From: Setophaga petechia
Lineage: Eukaryota > Chordata > Aves > Passeriformes > Parulidae
Length of the DNA: 64,000 nt
Assembly (NCBI GenBank): GCA_024362935.1
Contig: JANCRA010000003.1
Location: forward strand, 43,957,291 to 44,021,290
Direction: 5' to 3'
In this document: positions 12,372 to 23,923 of the stretch, piece after piece
How the letters are laid out: the number at the start of each line of letters is the position of its first letter
Position numbering within the stretch: position 1 is the stretch's first letter
Position numbers and translations under genes: made by a program
Notes under the pieces: model-generated
Seen by the model: only the letters and a program-made list of their open reading frames with translations
What the model was told of the DNA's origin: nothing
Databases searched by the model: none

Positions 12372-14276
12372 ACTGTGAAGTATTTAAGGAAAAACCTGAA
12401 AGAAAACTCAAAATCTTATCAGAGACTGCTCTGGCTAGAACTACGTCGTCAGGAAAGTTCAACCAAAAACATGGGGCTTTCTCTGTCATAGACCCTGCCA
12501 GAGGTGCTATTAAATATTATCAACTGGTCTTTCTGGTGAGTAATCCCTGAATTTCACCTGCAATCCCTAACTTTCATCTGCAGATGGCTGTGAGTGGGTT
12601 TTTCCTGAGCAGCTTGGGTGTGCCCCTGCACTGCCCTTCTCCCTGCGAGCTGCCGTCCGCTGTGGCACAAGGGAAACCAGCTCACAGCAGGGTGGAACTA
12701 TTTTAGGTAGTAATGTCTGATACTAGAGGAGCATGAAATTCAGTCCTATCATAGCTGAAATGCCTAAACCCCCCCTCCCACCCTTAAAAAAAAAAAAAAG
12801 CTATTGCAAAACCCTCCCAGAGACTTAGAAACTGAACTCTGGAAGTCGCTCTCAGGTTGTAAGCCAGTAAAAATTGTGTTACCTTACAACGTGCTATCAC
12901 AAAAATGAAACAAAATACAACTATATATTGCAACAGTCACACAGAATTTTATCTGTTGCTCGAAGGCTGAGTTGTAGAGAGGAGTTTCCAGGCCTGCACA
13001 CAAAAGCAGCCCACTCAACAACAACATGCAATTGGCAGTGCTGCCAGAGGGTTTATCCATGGCAGAGAAGACACTGAGGAGAAAATGCACTGTCAGAAAT
13101 GCCTGTAAACACACAGCCCTGCCCTTCCAACACAAAAACTAGGGCCAAGGAGTCTCACTGGTTTGGCTTTAGCCAAATGCTGAAACATACAGGATTCCAT
13201 CTAAAGAAGTCAAACTCAGCTAAAAACACAGAGAATGGAAGATCTGCAATTGCTCTTCATGTTACATTCATCACCCCACATAAACAGTGAAAAAGCCCTG
13301 AACTGTGGAATGCTTAAAGCTTTTGTCTGCTGAGTTCCCCACTAACAATTTTCCCTTCCCCAAGAAAGCCACAGACAATGCAATGAAGGGAAGTCTGGGT
13401 TAGGCACACCAGGACCAAGAAGGAAAAAGTGATTTGCTCAGTGGTGACAAACCCCCACTCAAGTGCCCCAAAACAGCAGACTTTGAACCCCCTCATCGAT
13501 ACCACTTGGTATTGATAAGGGAGAGTGGGATGTGCCTGGAGAGTGGGATGCCTCCTGTCTGCCTGAAGACAGTCAGCCAAAAAGGAGGTGACCAAGGCCC
13601 TGACACCCCAAAGGATCCCTTTTCCCTGGTGCAAAGCCAGAGAGGTACCTCCTCCCTAAGCTCCTCTGCACTCTGCTTTATGGCCTAAGCTTTAGCAAGA
13701 CACCTTCTCAGGCCCAAGGCAGGCACAAAATCAGACTGGGTGAGTCTGTTGGGTTTTGATTTGGTTTTTGGTTTTTTTAGTCCTTTTCTCCAGATTCTTG
13801 GATCATTTCTCCTGATTCAATACGAAGTTTTAGCACTGTGTGTCATGAGTTATTAGTATGCTCACCCCTTGCATATCAGCATAAGCTGTCTTTACACAGC
13901 TGGCTAATTTTCTTTATGGGTGTACTAAAACACCTGATTAACTGCATTTCTTCTTCACTGTAAATAAGTCATAAAAATACAACTGAAGCCTTTTTTTCAG
14001 AGCTAGTATTCAGCTGATATCACTAATGATAGTTTGCTGTACCTTTCTGTTGCATGCAGAATGCCTTGTCAATGGAACTTGATGGCTATGGAGGAAAGGA
14101 CAGGCCCTTCACTGGGGTAAGTTGTCAGAAATCCACTGGAAAATTAAAAACTGCAGCAAGACACCAGCTGAGCATTTTCCTTTAGATGCAGCTGCAGCCA
14201 TAAGATGCAAAAGTAATTTTGCTGGATTTTATCTTTGCATGGCATCATTCCCAATCTTAAAAATAATAATACAAAT

Positions 14277-14357
14277 GAACAAACACAAACAAACAACACC
14301 CAAACAAACAATAGCGACCAAACCCCCAATAAACAAACAAACAAGAAAACCCCAAAA
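14277..14357. repeat. Low-complexity CAAA-rich stretch
   Basis: Irregular CAAA/CAAAC repeats on the plus strand. Confidence 0.85.
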
Positions 14358-17280
14358 AGTGGACTAGTCAAATTTTGATATATTGTTGAGAAGCAGTGAC
14401 ATTGCCATGGCTCAGCAGAAATTTGGCAAATATATTCAGGTACAATTCAGAATAAGAGGGAAAGCTACTCTCATCTCTCAATATAGACTTTTGCTCCCAT
14501 TTAGAAGCTGAGTTGTGAACTAGTGAAGGGGCAGGCCTGAAAATTACACAGCCACTTCAGAAGTGAGAAACATCACTTCTGGGGTGCTTATCCTTCTTCT
14601 GAAAAGCTTAAATGATGTCTAACACATCAGGAAACATGTTCACAAGGCAGTGGCAGAGGACAAAAGCATTTTTGCAACTCCAGGTTGCTAAAACACTTGT
14701 ATAGTAAAATGAAGATGTGAAAAAAGTTGTCACATACTTAAAACACCGCCTGTCCTGCTCAAATCTAAAATATCTCCATTTAAAACTTGTAGCCCTCTTG
14801 GAGATAGTTCACAAAGGCAAAAATAAAAGCAATAACCAATGGAAAAGGATTTTTTCCTAAATATTAGTGCCCTGAGTTGAGGTCTTTTGCTATCCCACTC
14901 ATGAAAACAGCAACATGTATCATTACTGACATAAATTAAAGCAAGGTTAAGGCAGTGTCACACCACCCTGTGTTTTTAAAACCCTTTTATCTTGTTTGCC
15001 ATTTCCTCTCCTTTCTCTCTTGTGAGTGCTCAAAGCCTGAAGCTGCAGGCAGCTCATTCCTCTAATGCCCAGCATTTACCCTCCTCACCAGATCCAGGTG
15101 TCAAAGGGAAATGCAGAAGTGCTGCCAGCAGGAAGGCAGAGTGCACAGCTCCAAGGACAAATGCTCAGCACAACAGGACTGGTCCTTCTGCTCTCCAGGT
15201 GCTGTGTGGGGTATTTTTGGGACTTTGAACCATCCAGTGCTTCATGGAGGAACAATATAAACCTGTTCTTCAAAAAGGATAAAACAAAGTGTATCTAAGT
15301 GCTGGTGGCACCCATTCATGCAGTAAGAGGTCAGGGGAATACTTTGTCAGATGCTGTACAGACACACTCCCCTTACATTACTTATGAATGAAGAAGCTCT
15401 GGTTTAAAAAAGCAAGAGCAGCTGTTAAGCTGAACACTGGGGTCTTTGAAAGTTATGTGACATCTTTAGAAGGGAAAAAACTATAGCTCTAATCACAAAA
15501 ATTTCTTGCTTATATAAGTGATGAAATAGAGGAAAGAGCTGAAGGATCATTATTTTATTTTTTTTTAATGACCATGACTAATGCAAGTCCTCTTTGGTTA
15601 CTTGCTACTGAAACATCAGAGTGTAAAAATATTACCCACCTATTTGGTGCCTGTTGGAATAGGTCACTTTGCTTGTGCCACACTATAAATAATGGTATTA
15701 GTGACAGGGAGTCAAACCATCTAACACAAGCAGATCCCCAGCACTTTACTTGTCTGGGCAAGCAAATGCTTCAACTCCACACATCTCTTAAAAAACAACT
15801 GTTGAACACTAAATCTTACAGCCATACTTTTCGATGGTGCTTTTCCTGGGCCTTTTTATTTTTATTTTTTATTTATGACAGTTTCTGCTTTTCAAGAATG
15901 CACAGGGAAGCACAATCTCCTTTTAGATTTAGGGTTTCCTTAACCATTTCCTGCAGGCTACACCCTGGCTTTCTACTTGTGTTTTCTTTCATAATATCCT
16001 TGTAACTGGATCATAGGTAGAAATAATTAATATAGGTAGAAATAATTCACTATGCCAACTCCATAATAAGAAAGCCTCTAGGGGTTTGTCACTATAAACA
16101 CTATAAACCAGGCCCAGATCTACAAACCCAGGAAATGTTGAAAACCCCACTGTAGAAACTGTTGGTCCCAGTTCTTTGGCACTGGGAAGAAGATTGAGGT
16201 TTTAAAGGTGTCCTACATAGTCTATAATGAACTTGCTGGTATGTTTAACTGAGAATTTACGTAAAATCAAAATTGATAACATTTTAACCCTTTGCAATGT
16301 TAACTTGACAATGTTTTTGCCAAGAGCTACAGTAAGATCTTTCTCTCCATCTGAGAAGAAGTGTTCAGTGAAGGCTTTTTGGCCCCTCAGGGCACTGTTG
16401 TACTGCTCTGAAGCACAGAATACATCCAGAAACTGTGGAGCACTTGGGAGCATTGACAGCACATGCAGTTGCATAAAACTCACTTTAATGGCACACTGCA
16501 TCACCCCTTGGGTGAAGCTGCATTGCCATGGGCCAGAAGAGCACCCTACAGCCAGATGTGGTTTATGGACTTTCTCCTCTGGTCCTCCAAGGATTTTTCT
16601 GACTGCACATGGAGTAGAGGCCCAGTGAAACCAGGACCTCTGATGATTTTTGAGTCTGTGTTTTATCTTCCCTGCCTCTGTGCCAAGAAGGTGTATGACA
16701 TAGGACACCATTTTAGTTAAAAATCTTAACAAAACACAAACCTATTTTCACCATGTTGTCTGTTAACTGCTCCTTGGACTGCTTAATCTGATAAAATGAT
16801 CTTTGTCTGAGCTCTGTTCCTAAGGGCTAATGTAATAAGAGTTTTACCACCTGAAGTTTTAATTAAGGAAAAAATAGCAACTTCTCCTTCTTGTTTCCCA
16901 TCTTTCCTTCATGGGGTGAAGGTTGCCATGAATGGTTTCCAGTCCCATTCTTACACACCAGGGTTCACTGTGAAGCCTTGCTGCAGAGCAAAGACTTCAC
17001 CCTCTCAGTCATCACCTCCTCATGCCAGGTTTCTTTTTTGCCCAGACCTTCAGAAATGCTTTGGTCCATAGCACTGCCTGAAGTAGCACTGCATGGAGCG
17101 TGTAATATCCAAGTACCAGTGGGATTTTCAAGTATCTAACAAATATGGCAGCTGCAAGGAACTGTTTCTGGGTTCATAGCATTGTTTGTTCTCTCATTAA
17201 CACCTAGAAATAGAAGTGTTTGAAGATTTCATGAAGCATGTGAAAGGAATTCTTCTTGTCCATGTGCTGGACCTGATCTC

Positions 17281-17548
17281 ATGGAGTCATTTTGGGTGGA
17301 AGGGACTATCAAAGGTCATCTAGCCCAATCCCACTGGAATAAGCAGGGACATTCTCAATTAGATCAGGTTGCTCAGAGCCCCCTCCCACCTGACCCTGAA
17401 TGTTTCCAGGGGTGAGGAATCTACCACCTCTCTGGGAAACCTGTTCCAGTGTTTCATCACTCTAAAAATTGTCCTCCTTATATCCAGTCTGAGTCTCCTC
17501 TATTTCAGTTTAAAACCATTACTCCTTGCCCTTTGCCTTAACTTTATC
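17281..17548 (-). mobile_element. CR1 LINE fragment
   Basis: It reads TTGGGTGGAAGGGACTATCA, ATCAGGTTGCTCAGAGCCCC, CTCTGGGAAACCTGTTCCAG and TTTCAGTTTAAAACCATTAC on the plus strand, the reverse-oriented 3' region of CR1. It is diverged and lacks a clear terminal repeat. Confidence 0.85.
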
Positions 17549-19904
17549 ACTTCATCCCAGCACATCAAGCCAAGAGCATGCAAAGTTTCAATTCATGCAA
17601 AAAACACCACCATGGCAATAAATGTTATCATTTCCCAGGAGCCACACAGAAATTCCAGTGTTATTAAAGGCAGGTTGTCTTTGCAGGCAGTGTAGAACAC
17701 AGTCTGCATAACCAGGACAGTCACAGAAACTCACAGGGTGCTCATGCTGCAGCCACATGGCACAACTCAGAAGATATGTGTGAGAAAATGGGAGAAGTCA
17801 CCAAATGTTATGCATTCTTAGTACAAAAAACAATGCAAGGTGGTGAAGGCATTAAAAGAGAAACCATAGTAAACTTGTATTTGATTAGGAATATTTACTA
17901 GGGAGGTGCAAGAGAAGCCTTTTGCCCTATTGAAAGGCAATGGTTCCAACAGCCTTTTTATTTTACATAAATATTTATTTATTTGAGTTAAGCTTTGATT
18001 TTACCTGAACCCTTTTGGATTAAAAGCCTTCAATTGCTCATTTTTCAACAGAACAGGTTTGATTAGTCTAATTTATACTCTCCTCTTGCTATGGGCAATG
18101 ATGAAATTGCATTTCAAAGTCTTGAGGTTGTCAACACTCACTGAATAAAGGATAACAGTTTCTCTTTCAGCTTCACTGTTAAGAGTTATTTTTATGTCAG
18201 CAAGGATTTACTTTGCTTTCTAATACAGCAACTTAGCTATCTAAAAAGCTATAAATGGGATGAAAAACATGCTTGAACGACACGTGCATCAGCTCCATCC
18301 TTACACTCACCTACCCCACCAGCCTCATGTAAACAGGGCATCCAGGGCAGACTCCACACTGCCTCCAATCACTCCCCCTCTACAGGCCCTGAACTCCTCA
18401 GAGCCCTTTCTTTTGGCTCTGAACTCCTTGCTGAAGAAATTGCCTTCTAATGCAATACAATTAGCATTTCACCTTAACAATTGCTCCCTATGCCAGTAGA
18501 AGCCAACCCCAAACCAAAACACACCACAAAACACAGATAAACAAACTTCTAAACAAAAAAGTGACCTAAACTTAGTATTTACTTAATGCCTTATAATTTC
18601 CAGGTCTTGAGTTGAGATCAGTTTTACAGGTTCATCATTTTAGTTAGTATTAAAAAAAACCCAAACCAAACCAAAATGAAAACAGATGAAGAAACATCCA
18701 CTACCTTCCTCAAGTGGAAAGTCAGTTATGGGAGAAGATTAAAAAGAAATCTGAGTGAGATTCAGTTTGAAACCCAGTTTCAGTTTTCATATTGAATTCA
18801 AACTGCTGCATCTGTTGTTTAAGCATAATTTATGAAAATTTGAGAATTCCTTTAAAACACAAACTTAAGGTGAAGTTATCCCATTACACCATATTATTCC
18901 ATTAATTTTCACAAGTGTACATTAATTTTCCACTACTGAGATTTTAAGCCTGTTGCTCTCTGATGCCCTTAACAATGCAATAATATTCATAAAGAAATTG
19001 AACATATTTTTTTAACTTAAGGGTTGCTTTTAATACCTAAAGGATTATGCAAAAGTGTTTTGAAAAATAGAATGAGAAAATAAGTGAGGTTTCTTTTGCC
19101 TACTACCAGAAAACACAATCTGGAGTGCCTCCATGCCCACAGGATAAATTGGAAATAAATCCATTGGTTTCAGCCTACAGCCATACATCTTCTGCAGTTT
19201 AGAAGTGGCTCCCCTTAGTCAAAAGGCATTAAGCATTTGCAGGGGTGAGGGGGTGTCAGCTCAGCCCCATCCATCTCGCAAAATGCAACATCAGTCCATG
19301 TCATCCTCTGGAAAAGTAACCAGACACCTTCCCCAGGGCAAGGAGAGATCGTGTTTCGTGGTCCATGGCCTGTGGAAGGGCTGGTCCTGCCTTACAGCTG
19401 AGGGAGGGGAGTGTTGGCCAATGTTCAATGCCTTGTTCAACATGGGTGTCTTCTCCCTGCCCCACTGGCTGGACCTGCAGCAAGCCCACCTCAAGGTCTG
19501 CTGCACAACCCTCACCAGGCTGACACTGAGGTGAGAAGGGCCAAAGTTCTCCCTGAAACCAGTGCTGCCCTGTGCACCCTCCCAGGAAAGGCAATTCAAG
19601 AACATTATTTCAGCATCCCTTTTTCCCCCCTCACCACCCGTGTGAGCTACGGCAGTACAGACTGCCTCCAGAACCACAGCACCTCCCATGGCTTCAGTCC
19701 ACTGCAAGGAAACCTACTCCTCTCTTGCTACAGCACCAGGGAGATTGAGGAGAACAAATAATAAAAGAATGAGACCATGTGATGCTGCTGTTGATTTCCC
19801 CGGGATGCTGCCATCGCTCATTCTGGGCAAAGTCACTGCAGGAGCCGCAGCCCCATTGACACAACCCCAAATTACATCTCCTGAAGGAGAGTGCTGAGAA
19901 CAGG

Positions 19905-20048
19905 GAACTCTCCAGTCACTCACAAATCATTTCCACCCCTGAACTCTCCAGTCACCCACAAATCATTTCCACCCCTGAACTCTCCAGTCACTCACAAATC
20001 ATTTCCACCCCTGAACTCTCCAGTCACTCACCAATCATTTCCACTCCT
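19905..20048. repeat. Minisatellite, 36-bp unit, 4 copies
   Basis: The unit begins GAACTCTCCAGTCACTCACA and ends AATCATTTCCACCCCT; it is repeated four times with one to three changes per copy. The period is a multiple of three, so an open frame (NSPVTHKSFPPL repeated) runs through it, but there is no evidence of coding. Confidence 0.93.
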
Positions 20049-22007
20049 CCACTCCACCATGAGCCCCAGGCTGTGAGATGCTGCCACCCTGGAAGCAGTG
20101 TGGGTGTTAATTAGCTTTGGCAGGGTGGGCATTAATTAGTTCTCCCCATACCCAGAGAGCACCACGGGCTCTGTGTGGCCCCCCTGGACTGGGACCTCCA
20201 GCTGCATTTATTCAATGCCCCTCAGCACTGTCAGCTAAGTAAAGGTTCTCTCCACAGAGTAGTTTTTAAAAACTTCTGCCACTTTCAAGTGAAAGTTCCA
20301 GTAAAACACTGAAGGAAGGGACAACTTTTAATTTTATTACAGTCAGGCAGACCATGAACCATCACACAGTCACGTTCTTTCTTGCATCCATGAGTTTGAT
20401 GTTTCCACTGTACAACAAAGGTCTGGAATGCAGCCCTCGCATAGCTGGAGGCATAGAAAGAGAGAAATTATCAAATAGGATAATAGGAGAAAAATTATCA
20501 ATTTTTTTTATATTTTGAATATAAAAAAAAGTGTAAGAGTTTAAATTTCAGCCTTGGGTACGATAGGAGCCTGAGACATGCCCTTGTGTAGAGAGCATAA
20601 CTTTCTGTGCTCAACACTTCACATCTTTTAATCATGCTGGAAGAAATTTTGACAGAGGCATATTCCAGGAGCTAAAGGGATATACTGCCAATATTCCTCT
20701 GTGTGCTTTTTACTAAGTGAAGGGAACACTAGTATTTCTACATAAATAGTCAAGAAAAGAAGGTACAAAGTTTTAAAATTAATAAACTGATTTCAACAGG
20801 TGGAAAATATTACCATTACATTATGACTGCTCTTGGCAGATTAACCTTGGGTCTCAAGGGACCTGAGAGTTCAACATCAGCTTTCATTCATGCACAAAGA
20901 TGTAAAAAGTTACTCTCAACCTACCTGAATATTTCTATATAAATGCTGAACTACTTTACATTTGGGCATAGGAATAATAATCATAATAATGTACTTCCAG
21001 AGCATAAAAATAAAAACATTATTTCAGCAATTACCTGGACTAGGATAGAAGAAGAAAGGAAGTTGATGTGAAGGCCAAGGAACCTATTACATCCCTCTGT
21101 TTAAAATATTGCAGGCATGTAAGTCTGAATATTTGCTAATAGTCAATATTGCAATAATGATCTATCATCACTTCAAGATAAAACAAGAAGGTAGTTACAT
21201 GTCAAATAAATATTACTAACTTGCAACATCACCTGAAATCTGTTTTCTAATGTATGTCTTATTCTCAATACTAAATGAAACTGTAGGCATTTACACAGGA
21301 AAATAAACCCCACAAACAAAACTTACTCCCTCCTACCTCCAAATCTAGAGCACAGATCACATTAAGGGCATCAGAGCTGCAGCAGTCCCTGATCCAAAAA
21401 GCATCAGCTGACCTGAAATAATGAAAAAGTCAAAAGGCATAACAATGTGATTTCCCCTGTCCACCATTTGTTACTCAAGTCTATCAGGAATAGAAAAAGG
21501 GAAAGAATAGCTTTCCAAATACAGAGCACCTCTAGTTATTTCTCTAACTTGTGCTCTCTAAATAATTAGATTTGCTTTCCTATTGATGTTAATCCTTATA
21601 ATATTGACTACCGTGTATTAATTAAAAATTAAGAAAGTATATTAAATATTAGTTAAGCAATAATTTTCCAACATTAAATTCTGTTATTACCCTTAATTTA
21701 ATTTACCAAAAATAACAAATACCAGAGAGCCTTATTTTGGCAGCATATTGTACTTTGGAATAATTTAATTAATCTGGTCTTAGTAAAATTTGGAATCAAA
21801 GTACAGCTGTTGAGCTGTAATGATTCTTGAATCCCTGGTATCATGCTGAAAATGTTTCCTTTCTCACATTACTGCAGGACAGTCTAACATCGGGGAAGTT
21901 TAGAAAGATAGAGTCCTATTTCTTCTAAAAGTACTGATAATCAGGACCGAAATGCGTTGCCTTCCCTGGTCACACTGAAGCAGTCCCTGATTTCAGCGTG
22001 AGCCCAG

Positions 22008-22114
22008 ATGCTGATTTCTATGGCAAAAGGTGGTGATTTCTATGGCAAAACCGCTGATTTCTGTGGCAAAAGATAATTATTGTTATGGCAAAAGATGCTG
22101 ATTTCTATGGCATT
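22008..22114. repeat. Degenerate tandem repeat, about 22-bp unit, 5 copies
   Basis: Copies of ATGCTGATTTCTATGGCAAA with substitutions and small indels start near 22,008, 22,031, 22,052, 22,072 and 22,094. The array lies about 280 bp before the CpG-rich block. Confidence 0.85.
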
Positions 22115-22394
22115 GAAGGAGTATTTTAATCAGCAGCCTGAGGAGGTTTCCTCTCCTATTCAACATGCCCAATGTTCATGTTTTTGTTGCTGTTTGCGTG
22201 CGCTGGGGGACTGACTGCACCACCACCAAAAAGGTACAGAGGAAGCTGAATGAAGGCCGCCCAAAACCCCACCCCACCACTGCCCACCTTCGCTTCTCAC
22301 TCCATCTCTCTCTGCAGCAGCCCTGCATTCCCAGTGCAGGCAGAAATGCATTTCCTTCCTGCGCAGCAGCCCTGGAAGCCCCTCACAGTTTACC

Positions 22395-22620
22395 TTAGCG
22401 CTCATCCCCGCGCAGCTGCCTCCGAGCGCGCCCGCCCCTGCGCCCTAATCCCGCGCTGGCTGCGCTCCCGCCAGCGCCGCGTGAAAAAACAGATGGCAGT
22501 AAGCGATACGGCCTGTAATTGTGGCCAGTTAATAGCAAGGATAAGAGTGAGATAAGGACCGAGCGCTGGTGGCCAGCTGCTGCCGAGTTAACCCTTCCCG
22601 GCATCACCTCAGCGCCTTGA
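22395..22620. promoter_or_regulatory. Small isolated CpG island with clustered E-boxes and GATA motifs; candidate enhancer or promoter
   Basis: In an AT-rich, CpG-poor region, 22,395-22,485 holds a dense run of CpG (CGAGCGCGCCCGCCCC and CCCGCCAGCGCCGCG). Next to it are CAGCTG E-boxes at 22,413-22,418 and 22,574-22,579, CAGATG at 22,490-22,495, and GATAAG at 22,540-22,545 and 22,551-22,556. No convincing first exon follows on either strand, so an enhancer is as likely as a promoter. With MYOD1 expected further left, a distal myogenic enhancer is one possibility (inference from gene order only). Confidence 0.5.
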
Positions 22621-23904
22621 GATGCTCGCATAAACACAGGGTTGCATTGTGGCTCTTCCCAGTTCCCCTTCTCTGCTTTTTATTTGGCTGTTTCATTCAT
22701 TTCAGGGTTTTGTGCCTATCAGAATAATTGATTTGAAGCTGGATTCTTCCTTTCCACCTTCTAGTCAAGGATCTCAATAGCCACTGTCGTGATGGGGTTT
22801 CTTAGTGGAGCAGGTACCCTGGCTCCCTTTTAATGAGAGGTCGAAGAAGAGAAGTCAAGTGACTTCTCCAAAAGCTCAGGTCCAGATTTATGCTGGTATT
22901 CATCCAGCACAACCCAGTTCAAACAAAGGAGCGGCTCTGTGTTTCAATCAAATTCAGTGTTCAAAGTAAATATTAAGAGAAGTTCCTTATTCCAAGCTAC
23001 AAGCGCCAAATTGAAAAAAAAAACCCGAGAAAAATAAACGTCAAAAGTAAGAGACATGAAGCACAACCAATTAATGCAAAAGCAAATTCTATCTTAAATC
23101 AAATTACTGAGATATTGCAGCTTTATCTTCAAGACTTGTATTCCCACACCATAAAACCCAAAGAACACATACATCACCCCATGAGGTACTTGTCATGCAC
23201 TGCTCATGTTGTCAGCTTTTCACTCCAGGAAAAAAAGCAACTGTTGTTAAAATTTATTCAAAATAAGTTCATCTTGTCTATCTCCCATTTGAACTCAGGG
23301 ACATTTTAAAGTCAAGGCTTTTGGGAAAAAACTGCATCTGACAACATAGATTTGGGTTAAGATGGCAAAACTTAATTCAAATCAAAATATCTTGTTTTAA
23401 CTTCCTAAGGAGGAATACCTAATTTGACTTTGAAATTATATTGGAACTTTCAGCGTTGCTGATCCACACAGTATGAATAGAAAAAGGGGAACTCAAGGAT
23501 AAACATTTTCAAGGATTTTTCTAAGAGCAAAATGGTTTAATAACCTAAAGTTTTCCTCAACAAAAAGCTTAGTTTTTTTTCCACTCTAAACTGAAAGAGT
23601 GACTTTCCAAACTCTTAAAATCCCATGCAAAACCCCAGTATTTTCACTCTTCACAAGATCTGTGACAGCCCTAGCTTGCTTATTAAAAGGCAAGTACTGG
23701 CCACATTCAACAAAAGGGCCTCCTATGTACAGCTCAGGGTAGCCAAACACACACACTATCCTTATGAATTTGGTAATCTAGTTAAAAATTATCCTGTTTC
23801 ATAAAAAAGAAGAAGTAGATACGAAGTAGTTTCACTGTATATAAAATATGTCACTATTTTAGTCTAAAGCCTGTGGTTTATCAAACTCCTCCACCTTTTC
23901 TACC

Positions 23905-23923
23905 AAAAAAAAAAAAAAAAAAA
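23905..23923. repeat. Poly(A) tract, 19 bases
   Basis: Uninterrupted run of A on the plus strand; no retrocopy or target-site duplication is evident beside it. Confidence 0.9.

Larger units (their letters stand above)
11840..19904. other. Intergenic DNA, no gene recognised
   Basis: It contains two CR1 fragments (12,020-12,371 and 17,281-17,548), a CAAA-rich stretch (14,277-14,357) and otherwise unique sequence. A minus-strand open frame of 176 codons at 16,202-16,732 is longer than expected by chance for this composition but shows no domain I recognise. Confidence 0.65.

Noticed and set aside
15568..16005. 145-codon plus-strand open frame
   Set aside because: It has no recognisable domain, lies in AT-rich DNA and has a hydrophobic, low-complexity end; most likely chance.
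19205..19761. Four overlapping open frames on both strands
   Set aside because: The local GC rise lowers stop-codon frequency; none shows a domain, start context or exon borders.
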